DNA from: JAGDMS01 sp050015455
GTDB lineage: Bacteria > Desulfobacterota > Binatia > HRBIN30
DNA length: 64,000 nt
Direction of reading: 5' to 3'
Assembly: GCA_050015455.1 (NCBI GenBank)
Contig: JBEKBJ010000011.1
Span: 3,355 to 67,354 of the forward strand
Made by a program: the position numbers and the translations under genes. The notes beneath the pieces are model-generated. The model saw only the letters and a list, made by a program, of their open reading frames with translations, searched no databases and had not been told where the DNA came from. The first letter of the stretch is position 1; the number at the start of each line of letters is the position of its first letter. Of this stretch, positions 33,256 through 41,404 are shown piece by piece.

Positions 33256-35536
33256 ACGCGTGGCCAGCACCGGCGCGCCAGCCACGGCCACGGATAACAC
33301 TGCGGAGCGGTTCCGCCATGCGATCGCAGCGGCCGGGCTCCAGCCTCCGGATGAGGTGATCGCGGATGGCAGGCTGCATCGCTTCGCGACGAACAGCCAC
33401 GGCAGCGATGATGCCGGCTGGTACGTCTTCCACGCGGACGGCATTCCGGCGGGAGCGTTTGGCGATTGGCGAACGGGCGTATCGGAGACCTGGCAGGCTG
33501 ACGCTGGCCGGCGCCTGACAGCGGCGGAGAAGACCGCGCATCGTGCGCGACTCGAAGAGATGCGCAGAGCACGCGAAGCGGAAGAGGTTCGCCGACATGC
33601 AGAGGCCAGAGAGCAAGCAGCGACAATCTGGAACGCAGCGACACCCGCAACGGACGAGCACGCCTATCTCACCCGAAAGCAGGCACGCGCCTACGGGCTC
33701 CGCGTGCATGCGGACGGGCGCGTGATCGTTCCCATGCGCGACAACGGCGAGCTGCATTCGCTGCAATTCATAGACGCGGACGGCGACAAACGGTTTCTGG
33801 CCGGCGGACGGGTGGAGGGCTGCTACCACGAGATCGGCAGATTCGACGGCGCTGTAGTGGCTTGTATCACCGAGGGTTACGCAACGGGCGCCACCGTCCA
33901 CATGGCGAAGAACTACCCGGTGGCCGTCGCCTTTAACGCGGGCAACTTGGCAGCGGTGGCTAAGGCGATGCGTGCCCGGTGTCCCGAGATGCGGCTGATC
34001 CTGTGCGCCGACGATGACATCGGCACAAACGGAAATCCGGGCCTCACCAAGGCAACCGAGGCGGCGCGGGCCGTTGGCGGCTGGCTTGCGGTCCCCGACT
34101 TCGGCACCGATCGGCCGGCGAAGGCCACGGACTTCAACGACTTGGCGGCGCACCGGGGCTTGGAGGCAGTGGCGGAGGCGATCATGCATGCACGGCCGGT
34201 GGGTGATCACGCGAAGATTGGTGGCCCATGGGGTGCGGCGGAGCCCGCCCACGAGTTTGTTGCCGCGACGGAGGCCGAGAGTCAGTTCCTCGATGAGAAT
34301 CGCATCCTGGCACCTGCTGCGATCACGGAGCTGTTTTCACCGCGGGGCTTAGGGAAGACGCTGTACGCGCTGCTGCTTGCTGTTCCACTTGCCGTAACCG
34401 GCAAGCGAGTTCTGTACATCAATCGTGACAATCCAAGACATGAAGTGCGGCGTCGCTTGCGCGCGTGCGGCGTCACCGCCGAGCAGGCGCTCGACACGCT
34501 GAAGGTGATCACGCGCGAAAAGGCGCCACCGCTCACCGACGCCGCGGCTTGGCAAAGGTTTCCAATTGCGGAGTACGACGTCGTCATCCTGGACTCGTTC
34601 GATTCAGCCGCTGAGGGTGTTGGCGAGCAGGACTCAGCGAAGCCGAGTAGGGCGATCGCACCGCTACTCGACGTTGCGCGTGCGATGAACGGACCCGCCA
34701 TCATGGTGCTCGGAAACACAGTCAGGTCAGCGGCACACAGCCGCGGGTCCGGTGTTGTCGAGGATCGAGCTGACATCGTCTTTGAGATTCGCGATGCGAC
34801 CGGCCTGAAGCCCACCGGAACGAAGGTGTGGTGGGAGGAGTTGCCGCCAGCCGGCGCGGACTCCTGGGCGCAACGTGCCACCCGTCGCAAGAGACGTGAC
34901 AAGTACCTACTTGCATTCGTGCCGAGTAAGTTTCGCATTGGCGAAGAGCCCGACCCCTTTGTCATCGAGATTGATCTGTCAGCCGAGCCCTGGACTATGC
35001 GGAACGCCACGGCGGAGCTGATCGCAGAGGGTGACGCGGCACGTCTGACCGCAGAGCAGGCGCACCTCGACAAGAACAAGAAAGCCGCGGAGGCCCTCCG
35101 TGCAGAGGTACACCGCCGGCACCGTGCGGGGACCGTCGTCCTAGCGGAACGCGATGGCGTGCCCTTCCTCATGACACACGGGCTGAAACGTTCCGAGGCC
35201 CGCGACTTGATCCGGACCGCTCAAGGCTGGCGGATTGAGCAAGTCGAGCATGAACGCGGCAGGCCGTTGGCCCTACTGCCAGAGGCTGAATCAAACGCAT
35301 CAGCGGCGGAAATCGGCAGTCCCGGAAACCCTTGCCAGAAGCCACTTTTCGGGGGATCGATTTCCGCCGACCGCATCGGACAAGCACGGCGGGAATCAGA
35401 GTCTCTGAAACCCGCGCCAGATACGGCTTTGCGCGAGCCGGTGTTTCCGCCGCCGACGCCAATCGTTCCGGGTAGCCATCATGCCGAGGGCTGTGATTGT
35501 GACGCGTGTCTACCGCTGGAAGAGGGTGTTGCATGA
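33236..35536 (+). CDS. Toprim primase fused to RepA-like AAA ATPase (island replication protein)
   Basis: 766 residues from the longest start (ATG 33236, preceded by GGAAGTGA); GTG 33260 is an alternative. Residues about 20-310 resemble TraC/P4-alpha-type primases: a DUF5906-like N-part (AGWYVFHADGIPAGAFGDWR), VIVPMRDNGELHSLQFID, and a Toprim fold with CITEGYATGATVHMA and LILCADDDIGTNGN. The second part is a RecA-like ATPase with Walker A SPRGLGKTLYA and Walker B YDVVILDSFDS, as in RSF1010 RepA. The C-terminal about 150 residues are unrecognised. It would prime and unwind the excised element. The next gene begins in its stop codon (ATGA). Confidence 0.85.
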   Translation: MGRARCERVASTGAPATATDNTAERFRHAIAAAGLQPPDEVIADGRLHRFATNSHGSDDAGWYVFHADGIPAGAFGDWRTGVSETWQADAGRRLTAAEKTAHRARLEEMRRAREAEEVRRHAEAREQAATIWNAATPATDEHAYLTRKQARAYGLRVHADGRVIVPMRDNGELHSLQFIDADGDKRFLAGGRVEGCYHEIGRFDGAVVACITEGYATGATVHMAKNYPVAVAFNAGNLAAVAKAMRARCPEMRLILCADDDIGTNGNPGLTKATEAARAVGGWLAVPDFGTDRPAKATDFNDLAAHRGLEAVAEAIMHARPVGDHAKIGGPWGAAEPAHEFVAATEAESQFLDENRILAPAAITELFSPRGLGKTLYALLLAVPLAVTGKRVLYINRDNPRHEVRRRLRACGVTAEQALDTLKVITREKAPPLTDAAAWQRFPIAEYDVVILDSFDSAAEGVGEQDSAKPSRAIAPLLDVARAMNGPAIMVLGNTVRSAAHSRGSGVVEDRADIVFEIRDATGLKPTGTKVWWEELPPAGADSWAQRATRRKRRDKYLLAFVPSKFRIGEEPDPFVIEIDLSAEPWTMRNATAELIAEGDAARLTAEQAHLDKNKKAAEALRAEVHRRHRAGTVVLAERDGVPFLMTHGLKRSEARDLIRTAQGWRIEQVEHERGRPLALLPEAESNASAAEIGSPGNPCQKPLFGGSISADRIGQARRESESLKPAPDTALREPVFPPPTPIVPGSHHAEGCDCDACLPLEEGVA

Positions 35537-36081
35537 CGGCGGTCACACTGCTCGATGAGCTTCGCCGCCGGCGCGTAGAGCTGATTCCGGAAGGGGTCGG
35601 GCTACGCTACCGTGCACCCAAGGGTGCATTGACGCCAGACCTGCGGCAGGCCCTGGCCGCGCACAAGGTCGAGCTTTTGTCCTTGCTGACGGGCTTAGAT
35701 ACCGGCAGCCGACTCAACCCGGCCGACTGCTTCGAGCTGCTGTGCGCCTTCCATGCTGAGAACGAAGCGGCCTACGAACCCGGCGCGTTGACGTGGGCGT
35801 TCGCGCACTGCCCCGAACTGAAGCGGCGATTCGACGAAACGGAAACCGCGATTGACCGCCTGGCCGGCCAGCATCCGACCGAGGCCGACTTCCGCCGCGC
35901 GCTCGAAGCGCACGCCAACGTCTGGCGCGAGATCGTGGCCCGCCACCGGGCGCACCGGGAACGCCAAGCCGAGAAGGCGGACCCGATGCCCGAGCTGCCC
36001 GAGGGGACCGTGCTGGCGATCTGTGTCAGCTACGGTGATGGTGAGCCGGGCACGTGGGACGCGGTGAGGCGCGCGCGATGA
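35533..36081 (+). CDS. Protein with TubC-like N-terminal docking domain
   Basis: 182 residues starting at ATG 35533, overlapping the primase stop as ATGA. The first 50 residues (LLDELRRRRVELIPEGVGLR and YRAPKGALTPDLRQALAAHK) match the TubC N-terminal docking fold, known from NRPS/PKS subunits but also found alone beside island primases. The middle is acidic and helical with a conserved-looking ELLCAFHAENEAAYEPGALT. There is no synthetase in the window, so a role in replication-complex assembly is more likely than in natural-product synthesis; this is inference. The following small gene overlaps its stop by 4 bp. Confidence 0.7.
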   Translation: MTAVTLLDELRRRRVELIPEGVGLRYRAPKGALTPDLRQALAAHKVELLSLLTGLDTGSRLNPADCFELLCAFHAENEAAYEPGALTWAFAHCPELKRRFDETETAIDRLAGQHPTEADFRRALEAHANVWREIVARHRAHRERQAEKADPMPELPEGTVLAICVSYGDGEPGTWDAVRRAR

Positions 36082-36242
36082 GCGACCAGGACCCGCTAGC
36101 TACTTGGCCCACCTTCGTGGGTGCCGTCGAGACCCGCTTGGAGCAGGGGCGGACCGTGTACGCTGACCGGAGCCAAATCGGCAACGGCGTGGGAAACGGC
36201 CCTAAGATTCGGCTATCGTCTAGTCAAAAGGTTGAAAGCTGA
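36078..36242 (+). pseudogene. Truncated small island gene
   Basis: Begins at ATG 36078 inside the previous stop (ATGA), so it was once part of the replication operon. The first 30 codons (MSDQDPLATWPTFVGAVETR) look like a genuine protein start. After about codon 35 the frame becomes low-complexity and ends at 36242. Related small genes in this position would normally continue with a helical region, so a 3' deletion or frameshift is likely. The role of the full-length protein is unknown. Confidence 0.4.
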
Positions 36243-36627
36243 ATCCAGCTGGCCGACTGGCAATGAGGTTTTGCGCCTGCGAGTCACGCGCCACAACGAT
36301 TGGACACGCACGGAAGAGCGCACGGAGGAGCTCAGCATCGAGGTCTGGAGTACGGTGCACGAATGGCGAACGTGCACCCAATTGCTTGAAGATTCTCTGA
36401 ATCGCCTCACATTGCCACTCAAAAACTACGTCTTCAGGAGCTACCTCCGTGGCCTTTGCAATCTGCCTTGTTCGCAACCTTGGTATGGTAAGACTGGTGC
36501 GAACGGCAATCAGCGTGACGCACCCGCGTGTGGGCGTTGTCAGTTTCTTCGCGGACTGAATGAACTCGGCGTTGTCTTCGGACGCCTCCGAGTTGAGCGT
36601 CCACACTTCCACGCGAAGATCAGGCAC
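36220..36627 (-). CDS. Hypothetical protein overlapping argB-like gene end
   Basis: 135 residues on the minus strand. Its start overlaps the 3' end of the acetylglutamate-kinase-like gene by 8 bp, which fits translational coupling. The composition is normal for a globular protein (MPDLRVEVWTLNSEASEDNA to FRACPIVVARDSQAQN). No domain is recognised. A competing plus-strand frame covers the same bases but has a stranger composition. It could be a chance frame. Confidence 0.4.
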   Translation of the reverse strand: MPDLRVEVWTLNSEASEDNAEFIQSAKKLTTPTRGCVTLIAVRTSLTIPRLRTRQIAKATEVAPEDVVFEWQCEAIQRIFKQLGARSPFVHRTPDLDAELLRALFRACPIVVARDSQAQNLIASRPAGFSFQPFD

Positions 36628-37543
36628 TGCGGCGTTGGACGCGATCCGGTTTGCGCATGACGATCTCTGTCCCGACGCCGCCGTCGGTCAGCACCTCGCA
36701 GAGGAGCGAGCCCTTGGCATTGCCATTGATGATGTGTGCCTTGTTCACCCCAGCCTTGAGGGCATCAATGCACACCTTTACTTTTGGAACCATGCCTTTG
36801 CTGATCACGCGCGATGCAAGCAAGCGAGTGGCGCGCGTGACGGTTAGCGTGGAAATCAAATCGCCGCGCGAGTCCTTCACGCCTTCTACGTCAGTCAGAA
36901 GGATCAGCTTCTCGGCCTTCAGTTCCTTGGCAATCGCGGCAGCCACGTCGTCGGCGTTGATGTTGAACAGCTCGTCGTTGCCGCCGACGCATGTGATGAC
37001 CGGAATGCACTCATCCTTCACCGCGCGAAGACGATCAGCATTGATCCGGGTGACCCGGCCGACGAAGTTCTTAGGATCACTTCCCTTGCGCTCAGCCTCG
37101 ACAATATCGCTCCTACCCGCCGGGAAGGGCACGGCCTTGCCACCTGCCGCCTTGATGCAAGCCACCACTTCCTTATTGAGCTTGTTGAATTCCTCGATCG
37201 CCAGACGCAGAGTGCGCCGATCCGTATAGCGCTCCCCGTCCTCAATCGTAGGCTCGATGTGCTCGGCGCGCATCCTCTCGCTCAGTTGACGGGAACCGCC
37301 GTGCACCAAGATCATGCGAAGTCCGAGATGCGCCATGAATGCAACGTCTTCGAAAAACGTGCGCTGCGGCGCTGGTTCCTTCTCAAGAACACTGCCGCCA
37401 ACCTTCACCACCATGATTCGGTGCTGAAATTCGCGGATGTAGGGGATGGCCTCTCGCAATTCTACCGGCGTGTAACCGCCGGCTGCGAGCACCTTCGCGG
37501 CATTCAGGAGTACCTGGCCGCGTAGTTTTAGCAGCTTTCCCAT
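36620..37543 (-). CDS. argB: Acetylglutamate kinase-like amino-acid kinase (island cargo)
   Basis: 307 residues from ATG 37543 (MGKLLKLRGQVLLNAAKVLA), with GGGGTGAG just upstream. About 45 N-terminal residues precede the kinase core. The core shows MVVKVGGSVLE (phosphate-binding Lys), MILVHGGSRQLSERM, NADDVAAAIAKELKAEKLIL, LTDVEGVKD, SKGMVPKVKVCIDALKAGV and KAHIINGNAKGSLLCEVLTD. These are ArgB signatures; the substrate loop reads GGSRQ rather than the usual GGGPQ, so it is divergent and could phosphorylate a related N-acyl amino acid. The family catalyses the second step of arginine synthesis. Finding it inside an integrative element away from other arg genes is odd. Confidence 0.82.
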   Translation of the reverse strand: MGKLLKLRGQVLLNAAKVLAAGGYTPVELREAIPYIREFQHRIMVVKVGGSVLEKEPAPQRTFFEDVAFMAHLGLRMILVHGGSRQLSERMRAEHIEPTIEDGERYTDRRTLRLAIEEFNKLNKEVVACIKAAGGKAVPFPAGRSDIVEAERKGSDPKNFVGRVTRINADRLRAVKDECIPVITCVGGNDELFNINADDVAAAIAKELKAEKLILLTDVEGVKDSRGDLISTLTVTRATRLLASRVISKGMVPKVKVCIDALKAGVNKAHIINGNAKGSLLCEVLTDGGVGTEIVMRKPDRVQRRSA

Positions 37544-37739
37544 GAACTCACCCCAATGTTTGCTTGACAGAACCGCTGATCTTCGACGCATGTCGCAGCG
37601 GCGTCCACCACGAATACCCCATCAAACCTCGGCCAGCTGTATGACACTCGCGCATTCAAGAGTCAAGTCCCACCGGTGCGCAATGCAATCGTCGCACCCC
37701 TGCGAGCGGCCCGACTTTACTGCGTAAAATCGACGGTGT

Positions 37740-37753
37740 ACGTGCATGCACGT
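37740..37753. promoter_or_regulatory. Perfect 14-bp palindrome ACGTGCATGCACGT
   Basis: A perfect palindrome in the roughly 285-bp gap between the argB-like gene (minus) and the small plus-strand gene at 37828. Its position between divergent genes suits an operator for either. Nothing else is recognised in the gap apart from TTGACA at 37771 without a matching -10 box. Confidence 0.3.
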
Positions 37754-37827
37754 GCAGAGGAGTGGAAAATTTGACAGCTGTGTAACTGCGACGACGACAC
37801 TCCACGGCCGACCTGCAACCGCCCACA

Positions 37828-38307
37828 ATGGCCGAGTTCAAGGACTTCGTGTGCAAGATCGTCTCCGTGCCCAAGCGCGAGGTTGAGCAGAAGATCGCTG
37901 AAGGGCGCCGCGACCGCGCCGCCAAGCGCAAGGGCACCCGTGCCGAGCATGGTCCTCTGGGCGTCACCTTCACAGAGCCCGCAGGAACGGAGATCGCCAG
38001 CCGGGACCGACATGGTACTCCGCCAAGTGAAGAGGCACCGCGTCCCCGCTCACAAAGCTCCTTCTGGGTGTTCGCCGCCTCTGCGTTCTCGGTAGCGTGC
38101 CCAGCGCACCTCAGCCCCGCGCCGCCCAAGCTCCACGTAGTCCAGCGGTCGGCGTTTCGCCGCACTGAGCCTTCCCAACGCGACGGCGTTCAGGTTGGCG
38201 CTGCGGCTATCCGGCTGGCGGAGCAGCCATTCCCTGAGATCCTCAACGCATCTCACAGTTCTCACGCAGCACGCCCACGCTTCCCCTCGCCGCAGCCGGT
38301 AGGCTAG
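37828..38307 (+). CDS. Hypothetical small island protein, probably real only in its N-terminal part
   Basis: A 159-codon frame. The first about 43 residues (MAEFKDFVCKIVSVPKREVE, then QKIAEGRRDRAAKRKGTRAE) look like a genuine small basic helical protein of the sort found in many phage and island genomes. Beyond about 37980 the composition becomes random and the frame overlaps the opposite-strand gene at 38050-38631. A stop lost by frameshift after residue 45-50 is likely. No ribosome site is evident. Confidence 0.35.
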   Translation: MAEFKDFVCKIVSVPKREVEQKIAEGRRDRAAKRKGTRAEHGPLGVTFTEPAGTEIASRDRHGTPPSEEAPRPRSQSSFWVFAASAFSVACPAHLSPAPPKLHVVQRSAFRRTEPSQRDGVQVGAAAIRLAEQPFPEILNASHSSHAARPRFPSPQPVG

Positions 38308-38631
38308 GTGGGCTTGCCGGTGCAGGGCTCGGCTGACCAGTGTCTCAACTCGCTTCTGCCGGCCCCGTAGGCGTCGAATCGTCGCGATGAGCTTGCGCGC
38401 TTGAGCTGCGCTCACCCGCTGCCGCGCTGGTAGATGCCGAATCTCGCGACCCAGGTTGTACAGTGCGACCATGTCGGGCCGCCACAGCTTGCGCGGCTCA
38501 TAACCGGCAAGCCTGTACTCGCTCTCCGCCCGACACGCCAACCGCTCAGCGCGTGCCTTCAATTCCGCAACCCACCGCCCCAGCCGGTCCTGGTGATACA
38601 GGACACTGTTCCTTGCCGCTGTCGTCATCAC
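38050..38631 (-). CDS. Hypothetical basic helical island protein
   Basis: 193 residues, strongly Arg-rich and mostly helical. A central Arg/Lys/Gln-rich helix runs ARKLIATIRRLRGRQKRVE. The C-terminus LGRLSAAKRRPLDYVELGRR then GAEVRWARYRERRGG resembles the tails of other small island proteins. No family is recognised. Nucleic-acid binding is suggested by charge only. It overlaps the doubtful plus-strand frame at 37828-38307, and I favour this gene for 38050-38307. Confidence 0.5.
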   Translation of the reverse strand: MMTTAARNSVLYHQDRLGRWVAELKARAERLACRAESEYRLAGYEPRKLWRPDMVALYNLGREIRHLPARQRVSAAQARKLIATIRRLRGRQKRVETLVSRALHRQAHLAYRLRRGEAWACCVRTVRCVEDLREWLLRQPDSRSANLNAVALGRLSAAKRRPLDYVELGRRGAEVRWARYRERRGGEHPEGAL

Positions 38632-38836
38632 TGCGTCAACCTAGAGCCACGCGGGTTTCTCGCCTTGGCTCACCCCGCAGAATCGCAGCCCGAAAATTGC
38701 TTTTCAACCCTGAGCCCTCCAGGCCAGTTAGACCCTGAGCGGTTCCCCGGCCCGATTGTGCCGCACCCCTCCGGCCTTGCGGCGCTCGAAGAACCCCCAC
38801 CGTGCAAAGCCCCACACGTTATGTTACAAATGCGCC

Positions 38837-39106
38837 ATGAGCTGTGAGGTGTGCGGATGCGCGGTGATTGGCCGTAGCGACCGTCGCTATTGCTCGGGCG
38901 CGTGCCGCCAGCGCAGCTTTCGCGCCCGCCACGCCGAACGGCACGCTGAAACCGTGCGCCAGGCCCTCCGACAGCTCCACGCGCTCGAAAGCATGATGAC
39001 GGGGCCGTTTTTGCGCCCGTATCTGCAACCGTTGCACGCGGCAACCTCGCTGCTGTCTGGCGCACTAGGCAAGGACTCCGTACTCACGAAACACGCCCCC
39101 GAATGA
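38837..39106 (+). CDS. Small zinc-ribbon-like protein
   Basis: 89 residues from ATG 38837 (MSCEVCGCAVIGRSDRRYCS). Two Cys pairs, CEVC and CSGAC, flank a GRSDRRYCS turn, the pattern of small zinc knuckles that recur in phage and island genes; a basic helix (RQRSFRARHAERHAETVRQA) follows. It could bind DNA. There is no good ribosome site, so the start is tentative. It is similar in layout to, but distinct from, the zinc knuckle of the 32282-32944 gene. Confidence 0.55.
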   Translation: MSCEVCGCAVIGRSDRRYCSGACRQRSFRARHAERHAETVRQALRQLHALESMMTGPFLRPYLQPLHAATSLLSGALGKDSVLTKHAPE

Positions 39107-39440
39107 GAGAGGCGCTTCGTTGGGGCATGAGATGTCTGCGAACCGTCTTTGCGCTGGCGGGGGTGCGGGGCTGTTCAACAACGACTTCAGCGCTTGCAGC
39201 GTGAGGCTCGGATCACCGCGCGGCGGGATGGAAACCGGGGGAAACCCTGGCCGGCCCGCCTCTGGCTCGCCTGCGTCCTGCAAGCGTCGGTGTTCAACCT
39301 GCACGCTTTCCCTTGACGGGTCGGGCGGAGTGACGGTCCATTGAGCCGCTGTTGACAATTAACAAGCAGGGTTGCAAGAGTGGCCCGTCAAAGCTGTCCT
39401 TGGGCCTGAAGCGTTCGACGCCTGGGGGAAGGGGGAAAAG
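39107..39440. other. Non-coding stretch before the secreted beta-helix gene
   Basis: About 334 bp without a convincing gene on either strand. Near 39350 a GTTGACAATTAACAA segment is AT-rich relative to its surroundings and contains TTGACA (39351-39356), a good -35 box placed about 85 bp before the next start; I see no matching -10 box at the right distance. Confidence 0.35.
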
Positions 39441-41093
39441 ATGGGAACACGCGTTCCTCGCGTCTTTCGAGCCACCCTTTCTGTTGTGGTTGCGCTGGTG
39501 CTTTTGGCCTCATTCTCGCGGGGAGCCTTGGCCGGCGGAGTGGTCGGGACCGGGACCCCAGACAGTTGCACGGAGGTGGCATTGAACAATGCGTTGGTTG
39601 GTGGCGGGAGCGTCACGTTCAACTGCGGCACCAGCCCGGTCACCATCACCGTCACCAGAACCATCGAGATCATTAGCGCCGACACCACCATTGACGGCGG
39701 GGGTCTGATCACGATCAGCGGCGGGAACAGCGTGGTCGTCTTCGTGAAAGATAGCGTCAACTTCACGGTCCAGAACCTGACCATCGCCAACGGCTATAGC
39801 TCGGGCAGCTTCGGCGGCGGCGGCATCGTCAGCTACAACAGCGGCACGCTCACGGTCACCAACAGCACCTTCTCCGGCAATAGCTCGGCGGGCATCGACG
39901 ACGGCGGCGGCATCGCCAGCTACGGCAACGGCCCGCTGACGGTCACCAACAGCACCTTCTCCGGCAATACAGCGGGAGGCAGGGGCGGCGGCATCTTCAA
40001 CACCTCGGGCACGCTGACGGTCACCAACAGCACCTTCTCCAGCAACAGCGCGACCGGCGGCGGCGGCATCTTCAACGTCACCAGCGGCCCGCTGACGGTT
40101 ACCAACAGCACCTTCTCCAGCAATGAGGGCGGTGGCATCTACAACAGCGGCACGCTGACGGTCACCAACTGCACCTTCTCCGGCAATAGCGCGTCCCAGG
40201 GCGGTGGCATCTACAACAGCGAAGGCGCCGCGACGGTCACCAACACTATCGTCGCCAATAGCACCTCGGGTGGCAATTGCTTCGGCACCATCACTGATAG
40301 CGGCCACAACATCGACGACGGCACGACCTGTGGCTTCAGCACGGCGAATGGTTCGTTGAGCAGTACCAATCCACAGCTCGATCCGGCGGGACTCAAGGAC
40401 AACGGTGGGCCGACGCAAACCATCGCGCTCGAAGCGGGCAGCCCGGCGGTCAACGCCGGCAATGAGTCCGTCTGCGCGGCACCGCCGGTGAACAACCTCG
40501 ACCAGCGCGGCTACCCTCGACCGGGTATGGGCGCGACGAGCTGCTCTATCGGTGCATACGAATACAACTTGCCCGGAGCTTGCTGTCAGTGTCCGACAAG
40601 CTGTGCGGCCCCGATCAACGGTTCGTGCGCTGCGTGCACTGTGGTGTTCGGCGCGGTCTGTGAGAGCGGACAGCTCTGCGTTGAGCATACTGCCACGCCA
40701 ACCCCGACGATTACCCTGACGCCGACCGTGACCCCGGTCCCGAGGAACACCCCGACCCCAACCAACACGCCTGGCAGCAATGATTGCTGTCAGTGCGCGA
40801 CTTTTTGCGGGGCTCCAGTCGTCGGCACGTGCGGCGGGTGCGCCGTGGTGCTTGGGGCATCCTGCACAGGCGGGTCGCTGTGCGTCCCTCGCACGCCGAC
40901 GCCGACCCCGATCGCGTGCGTTGGAGATTGCAACGGCAATGGTGTGGTGACCATCGACGAGATCCTCACGATAGTGAACATCGCCTTGGGCAACGCCGAC
41001 GCGACGGCGTGCCCGAACGGCATACCGAGCGGCGCGCAGGTTGACGTTGCACTGATCCTCACGGCGGTGAACAACGCACTGAACGGGTGCTAG
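39441..41093 (+). CDS. Secreted right-handed beta-helix protein with choice-of-anchor Q, Cys-rich and dockerin-like modules
   Basis: 550 residues from ATG 39441 (GGGGGAAAAG upstream). Order: a signal peptide (TLSVVVALVLLASFSRGALA); beta-helix repeats at about 80-290 with five near-identical GTLTVTNSTFSGN units; a choice-of-anchor Q end (NPQLDPAGLKDNGGPTQTIA, GSPAVNAG, GAYEY); two 34-residue six-or-more-Cys modules starting CCQC; Thr-Pro linkers (TPTPT); and a C-terminal dockerin-type calcium-loop pair (CVGDCNGNGVVTIDEILTIV and VDVALILTAVNNALNGC). It is an extracellular or surface-attached protein, perhaps polysaccharide-binding. It is the last gene of the integrative element and appears to be cargo. 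Confidence 0.85.
   Translation: MGTRVPRVFRATLSVVVALVLLASFSRGALAGGVVGTGTPDSCTEVALNNALVGGGSVTFNCGTSPVTITVTRTIEIISADTTIDGGGLITISGGNSVVVFVKDSVNFTVQNLTIANGYSSGSFGGGGIVSYNSGTLTVTNSTFSGNSSAGIDDGGGIASYGNGPLTVTNSTFSGNTAGGRGGGIFNTSGTLTVTNSTFSSNSATGGGGIFNVTSGPLTVTNSTFSSNEGGGIYNSGTLTVTNCTFSGNSASQGGGIYNSEGAATVTNTIVANSTSGGNCFGTITDSGHNIDDGTTCGFSTANGSLSSTNPQLDPAGLKDNGGPTQTIALEAGSPAVNAGNESVCAAPPVNNLDQRGYPRPGMGATSCSIGAYEYNLPGACCQCPTSCAAPINGSCAACTVVFGAVCESGQLCVEHTATPTPTITLTPTVTPVPRNTPTPTNTPGSNDCCQCATFCGAPVVGTCGGCAVVLGASCTGGSLCVPRTPTPTPIACVGDCNGNGVVTIDEILTIVNIALGNADATACPNGIPSGAQVDVALILTAVNNALNGC
39849..40196 (+). repeat. Five in-frame imperfect repeats encoding LTVTNSTFSGN beta-helix rungs
   Basis: The unit CTGACGGTCACCAACAGC and its variants starts at 39849, 39936, 40014, 40092 and 40155. 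The distances are 87, 78, 78 and 63 bp, all multiples of three. High DNA-level identity suggests recent expansion or ongoing copy-number variation by recombination. Confidence 0.8.
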
Positions 41094-41278
41094 TGCCGTA
41101 GCGTCATCCTTTGAGCGCCGAATGGCGGGACCCGACCCTGAGGCGGTTACACTAGTGCGTTTCCCGAGAAAGAGTCACCGCTCAGGACCCAGCGCCTAAG
41201 GGTTCTCGGGCACCGGGTGCGCGCGGGCTGGAGCACTTTACCGGACGATTCCGTGGGGCCGCACGAACGACCTGAAAC

Positions 41279-41299
41279 TGACAGCCACGTTGACAGCCA
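41279..41299 (+). repeat. Right paired TGACAGCCA repeats (candidate integrase arm sites)
   Basis: TGACAGCCA at 41279-41287 and 41291-41299, again 12 bp start to start and in the same orientation as the pair at 31085-31105. The surrounding bases GTTGACAGCCACCGG are also shared. They lie 105 bp inside attR. Confidence 0.55.
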
Positions 41300-41404
41300 C
41301 CGGAGCAACACGGCAGCGGACGTAGCGGAAGGGTTGGCACAACCGACGTTGAGTTTCCAACGACATATCACGCCGCGATACATCACGGACGGTGGCGAAC
41401 CGAA

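Noticed and set aside
36121..36660. Plus-strand 179-codon frame overlapping the end of the argB-like gene
   Set aside because: Trp/Arg/Cys-rich composition, no ribosome site, antisense to the 3' end of the kinase gene.
39510..40688. 392-codon minus-strand frame opposite the beta-helix gene
   Set aside because: It is a mirror of the sense-strand repeats (Ala/Val/Gly/Arg-rich, repetitive) with no start signal or domain.
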